From NCBI GenBank assembly GCA_020073365.1, contig JAIQFL010000093.1:1-34409 (forward strand): DNA of 34,409 nucleotides. Direction: 5' to 3'. Positions 1 to 5,455 of the stretch are shown piece after piece. The stretch's first letter is position 1. Every line of letters begins with the position of its first letter. The position numbers and the translations under genes are program-made. A model generated the notes under the pieces. That model made no database searches, had not been told where the DNA came from, and saw nothing but the letters and a program-made list of their open reading frames with translations. Source of the stretch: Terriglobia bacterium (GTDB lineage: Bacteria > Acidobacteriota > Terriglobia > Bryobacterales > Bryobacteraceae).

Positions 1-1
1 G

Positions 2-193
2 GGCGGGGAGATCATCCGGGACTTGAACGAAACCCCTTCCCTAAGAAGGAAAGATGTAGCAAAGGTTCTCTTGGGTGTGATCGATGACGAGGGCGGACCG
101 CTGATTCACAATTGCGCCTCCGAGGAGCAACAACGCTCGTTTGACGCCACCTGCCGCAAACTGCTCCGTTTCCTCTCTTCAGCCTCCGCCTGA
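2..193 (+). CDS. C-terminal end of an unrecognised protein (5' truncated)
   Basis: The frame starting at base 2 is open from the window edge to a TGA at 191-193 and encodes 63 residues ending in LLRFLSSASA. The composition looks like a real soluble helical protein: an acidic IDDEGG stretch, then an EEQQRSFDATCRKLL helix. I do not recognise the family; a regulator C-terminal region would be compatible but is not shown. The next gene on the same strand starts 57 bases later with its own strong ribosome binding site. The start lies outside the window. Confidence 0.5.
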   Translation, partial: GGEIIRDLNETPSLRRKDVAKVLLGVIDDEGGPLIHNCASEEQQRSFDATCRKLLRFLSSASA

Positions 194-250
194 AGGCAAT
201 TTACCCATAGATTCCTCCGACGAGGCTTGGGAAGAGGAGAGGACAATCCC

Positions 251-880
251 ATGAAAAAGCTAGCGATCTTATTGTGTGCCATTGCCCCGTTTGTCACAGC
301 CCCGCTGTTCGCCGCCGAAGGTAGCATGACGGCGGAAGAGCGCGCGTACCTGCTGGACCAACTCGAGACTTCCAAGAAGAACATGCTCGCCAGCATTCAA
401 GACCTGACTGCCGGGCAATGGACGTTCAAGCCCGCGCCCGCCGTCTGGTCCGTACAGGAATGCGCCGAGCATATCATCCTGGCTGAGGACTACATTTTCA
501 GTGGTTCGCAGCAGGTCCTCAAGACACCGGTGGTGCCCCGCCCGGATGGTTCCAATGCGGAGGCGGACCACAAGCTCGTGGCAGGCGTACAGGACCGCAG
601 CCGGAAAGCGACGGCGCCGGAGCAACTGGTCCCCGGCCGAAAGTTCGCCACGCCGGACGATGCGGTTCGCGAGTTCACAGCGCGCCGCGATAAGACAATC
701 GCCTACGTGAAAACGTCCAACGACGATTTGCGCGTGCACGTGGGGCCCGGGCCTGCCGGTCCGATGGACGGGTACCAAATCCTGCTCCTGCTGGCGTCGC
801 ATTCCGCCCGGCACACCGCCCAGATTCGGGAGGTAGAAGCGAACGCGGGCTTCCCCAAGAAAGCCACATCCGGGCTGTAA
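251..880 (+). CDS. Secreted DinB-family (DinB_2-like) protein
   Basis: This encodes a 209-residue protein of the DinB/YfiT-like four-helix metal-binding superfamily. The ATG at 251 is chosen because a purine-rich GAGGAGAGG (235-243) precedes it at normal spacing and it opens a classic signal peptide: MKK, a hydrophobic stretch, then cleavage near FAAEG. A TTG 24 bases upstream is in frame but would spoil the signal. The mature part begins with helix AEERAYLLDQLETSK. It has the expected histidines: one in AEHIILAED and two in SHSARHTAQI near the C-terminus, the usual three-His metal site. Family members are thiol-dependent transferases or of unknown function; no substrate can be inferred. Export is unusual for a DinB fold but the signal is clear. 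It converges on the FAD oxidase gene. Confidence 0.8.
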   Translation: MKKLAILLCAIAPFVTAPLFAAEGSMTAEERAYLLDQLETSKKNMLASIQDLTAGQWTFKPAPAVWSVQECAEHIILAEDYIFSGSQQVLKTPVVPRPDGSNAEADHKLVAGVQDRSRKATAPEQLVPGRKFATPDDAVREFTARRDKTIAYVKTSNDDLRVHVGPGPAGPMDGYQILLLLASHSARHTAQIREVEANAGFPKKATSGL

Positions 881-908
881 GCTGTCTCTGGAGTTTCTAA
901 CATTGTGG

Positions 909-928
909 GGCAGGCGTTTTGGCCTGCC
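909..928. terminator. Short palindrome between convergent genes
   Basis: A perfect 7-bp stem (GGCAGGC / GCCTGCC) with loop GTTTTG lies between the stop of the DinB gene (880) and the stop of the opposing FAD oxidase gene (944). Its position suits a bidirectional terminator. There is no T-tract on either side, so a REP-like palindrome is an equally good reading. Confidence 0.4.
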
Positions 929-943
929 AAGCTCTGGCAATCG

Positions 944-2380
944 TCATCCCAACGCGAGCGTACCTCGCCCCAGGATGTTTTGGGGATCGAAACGGCCCTT
1001 GACCGCGCGCATGGCCGCGATGTGCTCGGGGGCATACTGCAGTTTGAGCAAATGCGCCTTGCGTTTGCCGAGGCCGTGCTCGGCAGAGACAGTGCCGCCC
1101 AGCGCCACGGCCTGGCGAGCGAATTCCAACAGCAGGTCTGACGCGTGGCTGGGGTTCGCCGGGTCGGAGAAGATGTTCACGTGGACGTGCGCGTCGCCGA
1201 TGTGGCCGAAGATGACGTACCGTCCGGGGAACTCCTCCTCCAGACGGCCGCGGTAACAGGCCAGCATCTCGCGGTTGTGCGCCAGGGGAACGGCATAATC
1301 GGAGTTCATCTTCATGGCGCCGCTTTGGCGAACGGTGTCGTTGACCAGTTCGGGCAACGAGTGCCGGAAGTGCCGGAAGCGCTCGCGGTCGCGGGCGTTG
1401 AGGGCGATCCAGGAGTCGTCCGCCAGGGCTTCGGAGGCTTCGATCCGCGCCAGCCAGGCATCCAGTTCGGGATCGTCCAGGCTCACGTCGGATGAACCGG
1501 TAGACGAACCGCCAGATGCCCCGGTAGACGAACCGGCAGACGACGAAAGGCGATCGTCTGCCCCACTGAGTTCCTGCTCGAAGAGGATCGCGGCGCGGGC
1601 CTCGGCCGGGATCTCCGGGAATCGGCGGCGCAGCAGGGCCAGCGAGGGCGCGTCGAAGTACTCCAACATGCGCGGAGACGCCGCAGCGCGCCAGGCTTCG
1701 ACGGCATCGATCGCGGCTTCGTCACCGGGAAAGAAGACCACGCCGCCGAGCACCGCCGGGGGCGCCGCCAGAAGGCGCAGGCGTGCGCCGGTCATTACGC
1801 CCAATGTGCCTTCGGAACCCACGAACAGGTCGATCCAGTCCATGCCGGGCCGCAACAGGTAGCCCGCGGTGTTCTTGGTGACGTCGGGTAGCGGGATGGT
1901 TCCCGGGTCGAAATCGATGGCTTCGCCGCGCCCCACATCCATCACGCGCCCGTCCACCAGCGCTACGCGCAGACGTTCCACCCAACGGCGGGTGGCTCCG
2001 TAGCGAAAGCTGCGAGAGCCGCTGGCATTGGTGGAGATGGTGCCGCCGATGGAAGCCGAAGTCTCGGTGGGGTCGGGAGGGTAGAACTGGCCGGTTCGTT
2101 GGGCCGCGGCGTGCAGGTCGCGGAGCAGGACGCCGGGGCCGGCGAGGGCATAGCCCGGGTGGACTTCCAGGCGGTTCAGCTTTTCGAGCGAGAGCACCCA
2201 GCCACCGAAGGGGACGCGCGCGCCAGTGACGCCGGTGCCCGCGCCGGCGATGGTGACGGGGACGCCGGCGGCGGAGGCTTCCCGGAGGGCGGCAATGACG
2301 CCCGGCTCATCGGCAGGGACGATGACGCGCTCGGCGTGGCCGCGCAGGCCGGAGGCATCTTCCAGGTAATGGGGGGGCAC
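944..2380 (-). CDS. FAD-binding oxidase, GlcD / D-lactate dehydrogenase type
   Basis: The 478-residue product has the two-domain layout of the FAD-linked oxidase family: an N-terminal PCMH-type FAD-binding domain (roughly residues 25-200, with AGAGTGVTG, the ETSASIGGTISTNASGS loop and VGSEGTLG) and a C-terminal FAD-oxidase domain with HIGDAHVHVN and EHGLGKRKAHLL, which normally carry substrate- and metal-binding residues. Such enzymes oxidise 2-hydroxy acids (glycolate, D-lactate and similar); the substrate is not determined. The frame runs on upstream into rnj, but no usable start lies near it. The GTG at 2380 gives a normal N-terminus (MPPHYLEDASGLRG) just after rnj, so it is chosen. Oddity: about residues 272-295 form a Ser/Gly/Thr/Asp-rich linker encoded by a palindromic element plus a 24-nt tandem repeat. 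Confidence 0.85.
   Translation of the reverse strand: MPPHYLEDASGLRGHAERVIVPADEPGVIAALREASAAGVPVTIAGAGTGVTGARVPFGGWVLSLEKLNRLEVHPGYALAGPGVLLRDLHAAAQRTGQFYPPDPTETSASIGGTISTNASGSRSFRYGATRRWVERLRVALVDGRVMDVGRGEAIDFDPGTIPLPDVTKNTAGYLLRPGMDWIDLFVGSEGTLGVMTGARLRLLAAPPAVLGGVVFFPGDEAAIDAVEAWRAAASPRMLEYFDAPSLALLRRRFPEIPAEARAAILFEQELSGADDRLSSSAGSSTGASGGSSTGSSDVSLDDPELDAWLARIEASEALADDSWIALNARDRERFRHFRHSLPELVNDTVRQSGAMKMNSDYAVPLAHNREMLACYRGRLEEEFPGRYVIFGHIGDAHVHVNIFSDPANPSHASDLLLEFARQAVALGGTVSAEHGLGKRKAHLLKLQYAPEHIAAMRAVKGRFDPQNILGRGTLALG
1497..1535. repeat. In-frame 24-nt tandem repeat inside the FAD oxidase gene
   Basis: The 15-mer CCGGTAGACGAACCG occurs at 1497-1511 and again at 1521-1535, a 24-nt period, that is, exactly eight codons. 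On the coding (minus) strand it gives the repeated SSTG motif in the Ser/Gly-rich linker. The unit resembles the arm of the neighbouring palindromic element (CAGACGA...), which suggests it arose by local duplication of that arm. Confidence 0.7.
1535..1566 (-). repeat. 32-nt palindromic element, copy within the FAD oxidase coding sequence
   Basis: Read on the minus strand it starts GTGGGGCAGACGATCG and ends CGTCGTCTGCC, matching the other copies in the window. Compared with the consensus (GACAGACGA / TCGTCTGTC), both arms carry a change that keeps pairing: GGCAGACGA / TCGTCTGCC. It is read in frame as GADDRLSSSAG. Confidence 0.8.
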
Positions 2381-2437
2381 GTCGGGGGGCTGGCCGGAGG
2401 GGCCAGTCTCCAGAACAGAGCCTGAGGAGAACGGGCT

Positions 2438-2469
2438 GACAGACGACGAAAAACGATCGTCTGTCCCAC
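2438..2469 (-). repeat. 32-nt palindromic element between rnj and the FAD oxidase gene
   Basis: On the minus strand it begins GTGGGACAGACGATCG, continues with a T-rich centre and ends CGTCGTCTGTC. It lies 9 bases after the rnj stop and before the proposed GTG start at 2380. It could fold into a 9-bp hairpin in the mRNA and affect readthrough from rnj. Confidence 0.8.
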
Positions 2470-2478
2470 CGGGGCCTG

Positions 2479-4149
2479 CTAGACTTCCAGGATTACTGGC
2501 ATGATCAGCGGGCGGCGAGACGTCTCCTTTATGATGAACCGCTTCAGATCGGCGCGAATCTTCTCCTTCATGACACCCCAATCGGTCTTCTCCTCCTGGT
2601 TGGATCCCTCCAGCGTTTTCGCTACGACCTGGCGCGCGCTCTGCATGAAGGCAGAGCCATCCTCGGCCAGAGCGAAGCCGCGGCTGACGATCTCGGGCAG
2701 GCTTTCGATACGGCCGGTATGCCGGTTGATGGCGATGACCGGCAGCACGATGCCGTCTTCGGAGAGATGCCGGCGGTCGCGGATCACCACCTCCTGCACC
2801 ACATCGTCGACCGATCCCGAGTCGATGCACACGCGGCCCACCGCCACACGGCCGGCTCTGCGGGCGCCGTGGTGATCGATCTCCAGGACGTCGCCGGTCT
2901 CCATCACGAAGGTCTCCTCCAGGCCGGCGAAGCGCAGGTGGTCGGCGAGGCGCGCATGTTTGGAAAGCTGGCGGAACTCGCCGTGAATCGGCATGAAGAA
3001 CCGCGGGCGGACCAGATTCAACACCAGCTTCATCTCTTCCACGCTGGCGTGCCCCGACACGTGCAGCGGCGGGTTCATAGGGCCATACAGCACATCCGCG
3101 CCGCGCCGCGCCATGTGGTCGATCATGCGGAAGATGGCCTTCTCGTTACCCGGAATGATGCGCGCGCTGAGCACCACGGTGTCGCCCTTTTCCACCGAGA
3201 CGTGCTTGTGGTTATCCACGGCCACACGCGACAGGGCCGACATGGGCTCGCCCTGGGTTCCGGAGACCAGAAAGGCCACCTTGTCGGGCGGCAGGTTCAT
3301 GGCATCCTGGGGCCGCAGGAGGATTCCGTCGGGAATGTCGAGCAGCCCGAGGGAATGCGCGATTTCCGTGACCGAGACCATGCTTCTGCCGACCACCGCC
3401 ACGCGGCGGCCGAATTCCTGCGCCAGCTCCAGCACCAGTTGGATCCGGTGGATGGAGGAGCTGAAACAGGAAACCACGATGCGGCGTTCGGCGCGGTTGA
3501 AGACCTCTTCCATGCGCGGCCGCACGGCGCGCTCCGATTCGGTGTAACCGGCGCGGTCGGAATTGGTGGAATCGGAGAGCAGCAGGAGCACCCCGCGCTT
3601 GCCGTAGTCGGCGAGGGTGTGGAGGTCGAACAACTCGTTGTCGGTGGGAGTGGGATCCACCTTGAAATCGCCGGTGTGGATGATGACGCCGAGCGGGGTG
3701 GTGATGGCCAGCGCGACGGCGCTCACGATGGAGTGCGTCACATGGATGAACTCGATTTTGAAGGGGCCGATATCGACGATCTGTTTGGGCTTGACGTGGA
3801 TGAACCGCGGGTCTTCGTCCAGCTCATACTCTTCCAGCCGCCGGTCGACCAGGGCCAGCGTGAAATCGGTACCGTAGACGGGGACATCGATTTCGGACAG
3901 GAAGTAGGGGACGGCGCCGATATGGTCTTCATGACCGTGGGTCAGGATGACGGCCCGAATTTGGGGCTGGTTTTCCTTGAGGAAGGTCAGGTCGGGCATG
4001 ACGAGGTCGACGCCGAGGAGCTCCGCTTCGGGGAACATCATGCCGCAGTCCACGACGATGATGTTGTCGTCATAGCGGATGGCGGCCATGTTCATACCGA
4101 ACTCGCCGAGCCCGCCGAGGGGAATTACCTGCAATTTGTGATCAGCCAT
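2479..4149 (-). CDS. rnj: Ribonuclease J
   Basis: This 556-residue protein is a metallo-beta-lactamase / beta-CASP ribonuclease, the size normal for RNase J. The zinc-binding motif HGHEDH is at residues 71-76. Further RNase J landmarks are VTHSIVSA, HTGDFKVDPTP, the SDSTN loop, the beta-CASP segment VSCFSSSIHRIQ, VSGTQGEPMSAL, and the C-terminal region with MPIHGEFRQL and VSGHAS. RNase J acts in mRNA decay and rRNA maturation as an endonuclease and 5'-3' exonuclease in the cytoplasm. The ATG at 4149 follows a strong AGGGGGAG at good spacing. It lies 50 bases after the HAD gene on the same strand, with C-rich tracts in the gap, so the two may be cotranscribed. Confidence 0.96.
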   Translation of the reverse strand: MADHKLQVIPLGGLGEFGMNMAAIRYDDNIIVVDCGMMFPEAELLGVDLVMPDLTFLKENQPQIRAVILTHGHEDHIGAVPYFLSEIDVPVYGTDFTLALVDRRLEEYELDEDPRFIHVKPKQIVDIGPFKIEFIHVTHSIVSAVALAITTPLGVIIHTGDFKVDPTPTDNELFDLHTLADYGKRGVLLLLSDSTNSDRAGYTESERAVRPRMEEVFNRAERRIVVSCFSSSIHRIQLVLELAQEFGRRVAVVGRSMVSVTEIAHSLGLLDIPDGILLRPQDAMNLPPDKVAFLVSGTQGEPMSALSRVAVDNHKHVSVEKGDTVVLSARIIPGNEKAIFRMIDHMARRGADVLYGPMNPPLHVSGHASVEEMKLVLNLVRPRFFMPIHGEFRQLSKHARLADHLRFAGLEETFVMETGDVLEIDHHGARRAGRVAVGRVCIDSGSVDDVVQEVVIRDRRHLSEDGIVLPVIAINRHTGRIESLPEIVSRGFALAEDGSAFMQSARQVVAKTLEGSNQEEKTDWGVMKEKIRADLKRFIIKETSRRPLIMPVILEV

Positions 4150-4175
4150 TCGCTCCCCCTAGCATGTCACATCGC

Positions 4176-4194
4176 GGGGGTTGGGGGTTGGGGG
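4176..4194 (+). other. Three G5 tracts separated by TT
   Basis: GGGGGTTGGGGGTTGGGGG lies in the 50-base gap between the HAD gene and rnj. The transcribed strand of these minus-strand genes is this G-rich strand, so the mRNA carries the C-tracts. It could form a two-layer G-quadruplex in DNA. A regulatory role is inference only. Confidence 0.4.
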
Positions 4195-4199
4195 ACTCT

Positions 4200-4943
4200 C
4201 TATCGCAAACGGCCGTTTTTCAAGAAATGGTTCGGGAGATCTGCCACACTTCCCAGAATCTGGGTATGAGGTTCACTGCCCAACCGTTGGCGTGTGCCGA
4301 TTCCCGAGAGTACTCCGATCACGCCGCGGAGCCCGGCATTGCTCCCGGCTTGCAAATCCAGCGGCGTATCGCCCACCGCGACCACTTCCGCCACGTTGTT
4401 CACGCGCGCCGCTTCCATAGCGTGGAAGATCATGAACGGAGAGGGCCTTCCCTCGGCGACATCATCGCTACAGATGGTGGCAGCGAAATACTTCTCCCAC
4501 CCGAGACGCTGAAAAATTGAATTCGCGATGGCGCGATCGAATCCTGTGTTGGTTGCCAGGAGAAGACCGCTTTCGCGCAGTTTTCGAAAGGCGTCTTCCG
4601 CTCCCGCGATCGGCGGAACGGTCCTGTAAATCTCGATGAGCTTCGCGCTGAATTCCCGATAAATCTCATCCCCACGCTTTTCTTCTTTTACGAAGCGCCG
4701 GATGATCTCGCGTTTCGAAGCTCCTCTCCACTGGTTGATCTCCGCCAGACTGACGGTCACGCCGTGATTCGCCATGGCGCTCCGCAATGCTTCGGGCAGA
4801 TCTCCGCGGTCTTCGATAATAGTTCCGCCGACGTCGAGCACGACCAGCCGGATCGCCGGCGCGGGACCTTTGGCGGCCCCCATAGTCTGCAAAGCCGCAG
4901 CGCCCGCCAGGGTCTTCAATGACTGCCGTCGGGAAAGGCTCAC
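4200..4943 (-). CDS. Exported HAD-superfamily hydrolase, phosphonatase-like
   Basis: The 247-residue protein starts (GTG at 4943) with SRRQSLK followed by an alanine-rich hydrophobic stretch, a good match to the twin-arginine signal consensus. The HAD fold follows: motif I LDVGGT with nucleophile Asp37, in which the second Asp of the usual DxD is replaced by Gly; motif II ATNTGFD; and motif IV VGDTPLDLQAG. A DxGGT-type motif I and the C-terminal motif resemble phosphonatase-like (PhnX-like) hydrolases rather than classical phosphoglycolate phosphatases. The substrate is unknown. AGGAGGAG precedes the start by about 12 bases. Tat export of a HAD phosphatase is unusual. It lies just upstream of rnj on the same strand. 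Confidence 0.78.
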   Translation of the reverse strand: MSLSRRQSLKTLAGAAALQTMGAAKGPAPAIRLVVLDVGGTIIEDRGDLPEALRSAMANHGVTVSLAEINQWRGASKREIIRRFVKEEKRGDEIYREFSAKLIEIYRTVPPIAGAEDAFRKLRESGLLLATNTGFDRAIANSIFQRLGWEKYFAATICSDDVAEGRPSPFMIFHAMEAARVNNVAEVVAVGDTPLDLQAGSNAGLRGVIGVLSGIGTRQRLGSEPHTQILGSVADLPNHFLKNGRLR

Positions 4944-5066
4944 TGTAGCGCTGGAACTCCTCCTGTTGGTCGTGGACTATGTCTCTTTCCAGTACTTATC
5001 GATGATGGACGCCGGAATAACCAACACCCCGTGATCCTCATTCTACACCCGCCGTCGTAACCGGCT

Positions 5067-5097
5067 GGGCCGGGGGTTGGCGACTGGGACCGGGGGG
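5067..5097 (+). other. G-quadruplex-like G-tract cluster
   Basis: Four G runs (3, 5, 3 and 6 G) lie at 5067-5069, 5072-5076, 5086-5088 and 5092-5097, with loops of 2-9 bases. This fits the loose G3+ quadruplex pattern. It resembles the G5-TT-G5 run before rnj. It lies upstream of the mutS2 promoter candidate; function unknown. Confidence 0.4.
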
Positions 5098-5204
5098 TTG
5101 GTGGAGTTAGCCGCGCCTCCACTTGGTGGATCGAGCCCCTTTTCCCGATTTTTCGGTCACAAGTCTTTGTCTCAATCCCATCAGTCACTTAACCTTCGAA
5201 ACGC

Positions 5205-5233
5205 TTGACCCGGTGTTACAGTATTGATGATAC
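5205..5233 (+). promoter_or_regulatory. Candidate sigma70 promoter for mutS2
   Basis: A -35 box TTGACC (5205-5210) and a -10 box TGATAC (5228-5233) are separated by 17 bases, the optimal spacing. The first box differs from TTGACA by one base and the second from TATAAT by two. It would give a leader of about 215 bases containing both direct repeats and the degenerate palindrome. Confidence 0.4.
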
Positions 5234-5258
5234 GAGCCGCGCGCTCCAATGGCCGCAA

Positions 5259-5372
5259 TTGGGTTCGTTCCGTCAAAATCTCATGTGCTCAGTGGCGCAA
5301 ATCCAGAACACTCCGTCTCGGCCTTCGAGCAGACCCCTGTCCGAAAATGGGATTTGGGTTCGTTCCGTCAAA
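5259..5372 (+). repeat. Pair of 19-bp direct repeats
   Basis: TTGGGTTCGTTCCGTCAAA occurs exactly at 5259-5277 and 5354-5372, offset by 95 bases. The sequence after each copy is partly similar (both reach a CAGTGG). It may be a duplicated remnant of a dispersed intergenic element or a pair of regulator sites in the mutS2 leader. Confidence 0.6.
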
Positions 5373-5378
5373 TTCCCA

Positions 5379-5410
5379 GTGGGTCAGACGATCGGTTTTT
5401 ATCGTCCGAC
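5379..5410 (+). repeat. Degenerate copy of the 32-nt palindromic element
   Basis: It begins GTGGGTCAGACGATCG, has a T-rich centre and ends ATCGTCCGAC, so it keeps the length and layout of the family but has point changes in both arms. It lies 45 bases before the mutS2 start. Confidence 0.6.
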
Positions 5411-5455
5411 TAACTCCCCCGTCAGGCCCTGCCCCACTGACACCCAGGCTCCCTC

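Larger units (their letters stand above)
4944..5455. other. 512-base intergenic region upstream of mutS2
   Basis: No convincing gene is present between the divergent HAD and mutS2 genes. From left to right it holds the HAD ribosome binding site, a short minus-strand fragment ending in IIDKYWKET (stop near 4979) that may be a gene-end remnant, a G-tract cluster at 5067-5097, a sigma70-like promoter at 5205-5233, two copies of a 19-bp direct repeat and a degenerate copy of the palindromic element at 5379-5410. Confidence 0.6.

Noticed and set aside
2381..2830. Upstream extension of the FAD oxidase frame into rnj
   Set aside because: It overlaps the rnj 3' end, has no usable nearby start and no conserved residues; the GTG at 2380 fits the family N-terminus.
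2719..4269. A 516-codon plus-strand frame opposite rnj
   Set aside because: It is antisense to a clear RNase J gene, His/Val-rich without family motifs, and is explained by high GC at third codon positions.
4979..5035. A short minus-strand peptide ending IIDKYWKET
   Set aside because: It could be a remnant of a gene end, but it is about 20 codons and has an upstream stop; too short to support.
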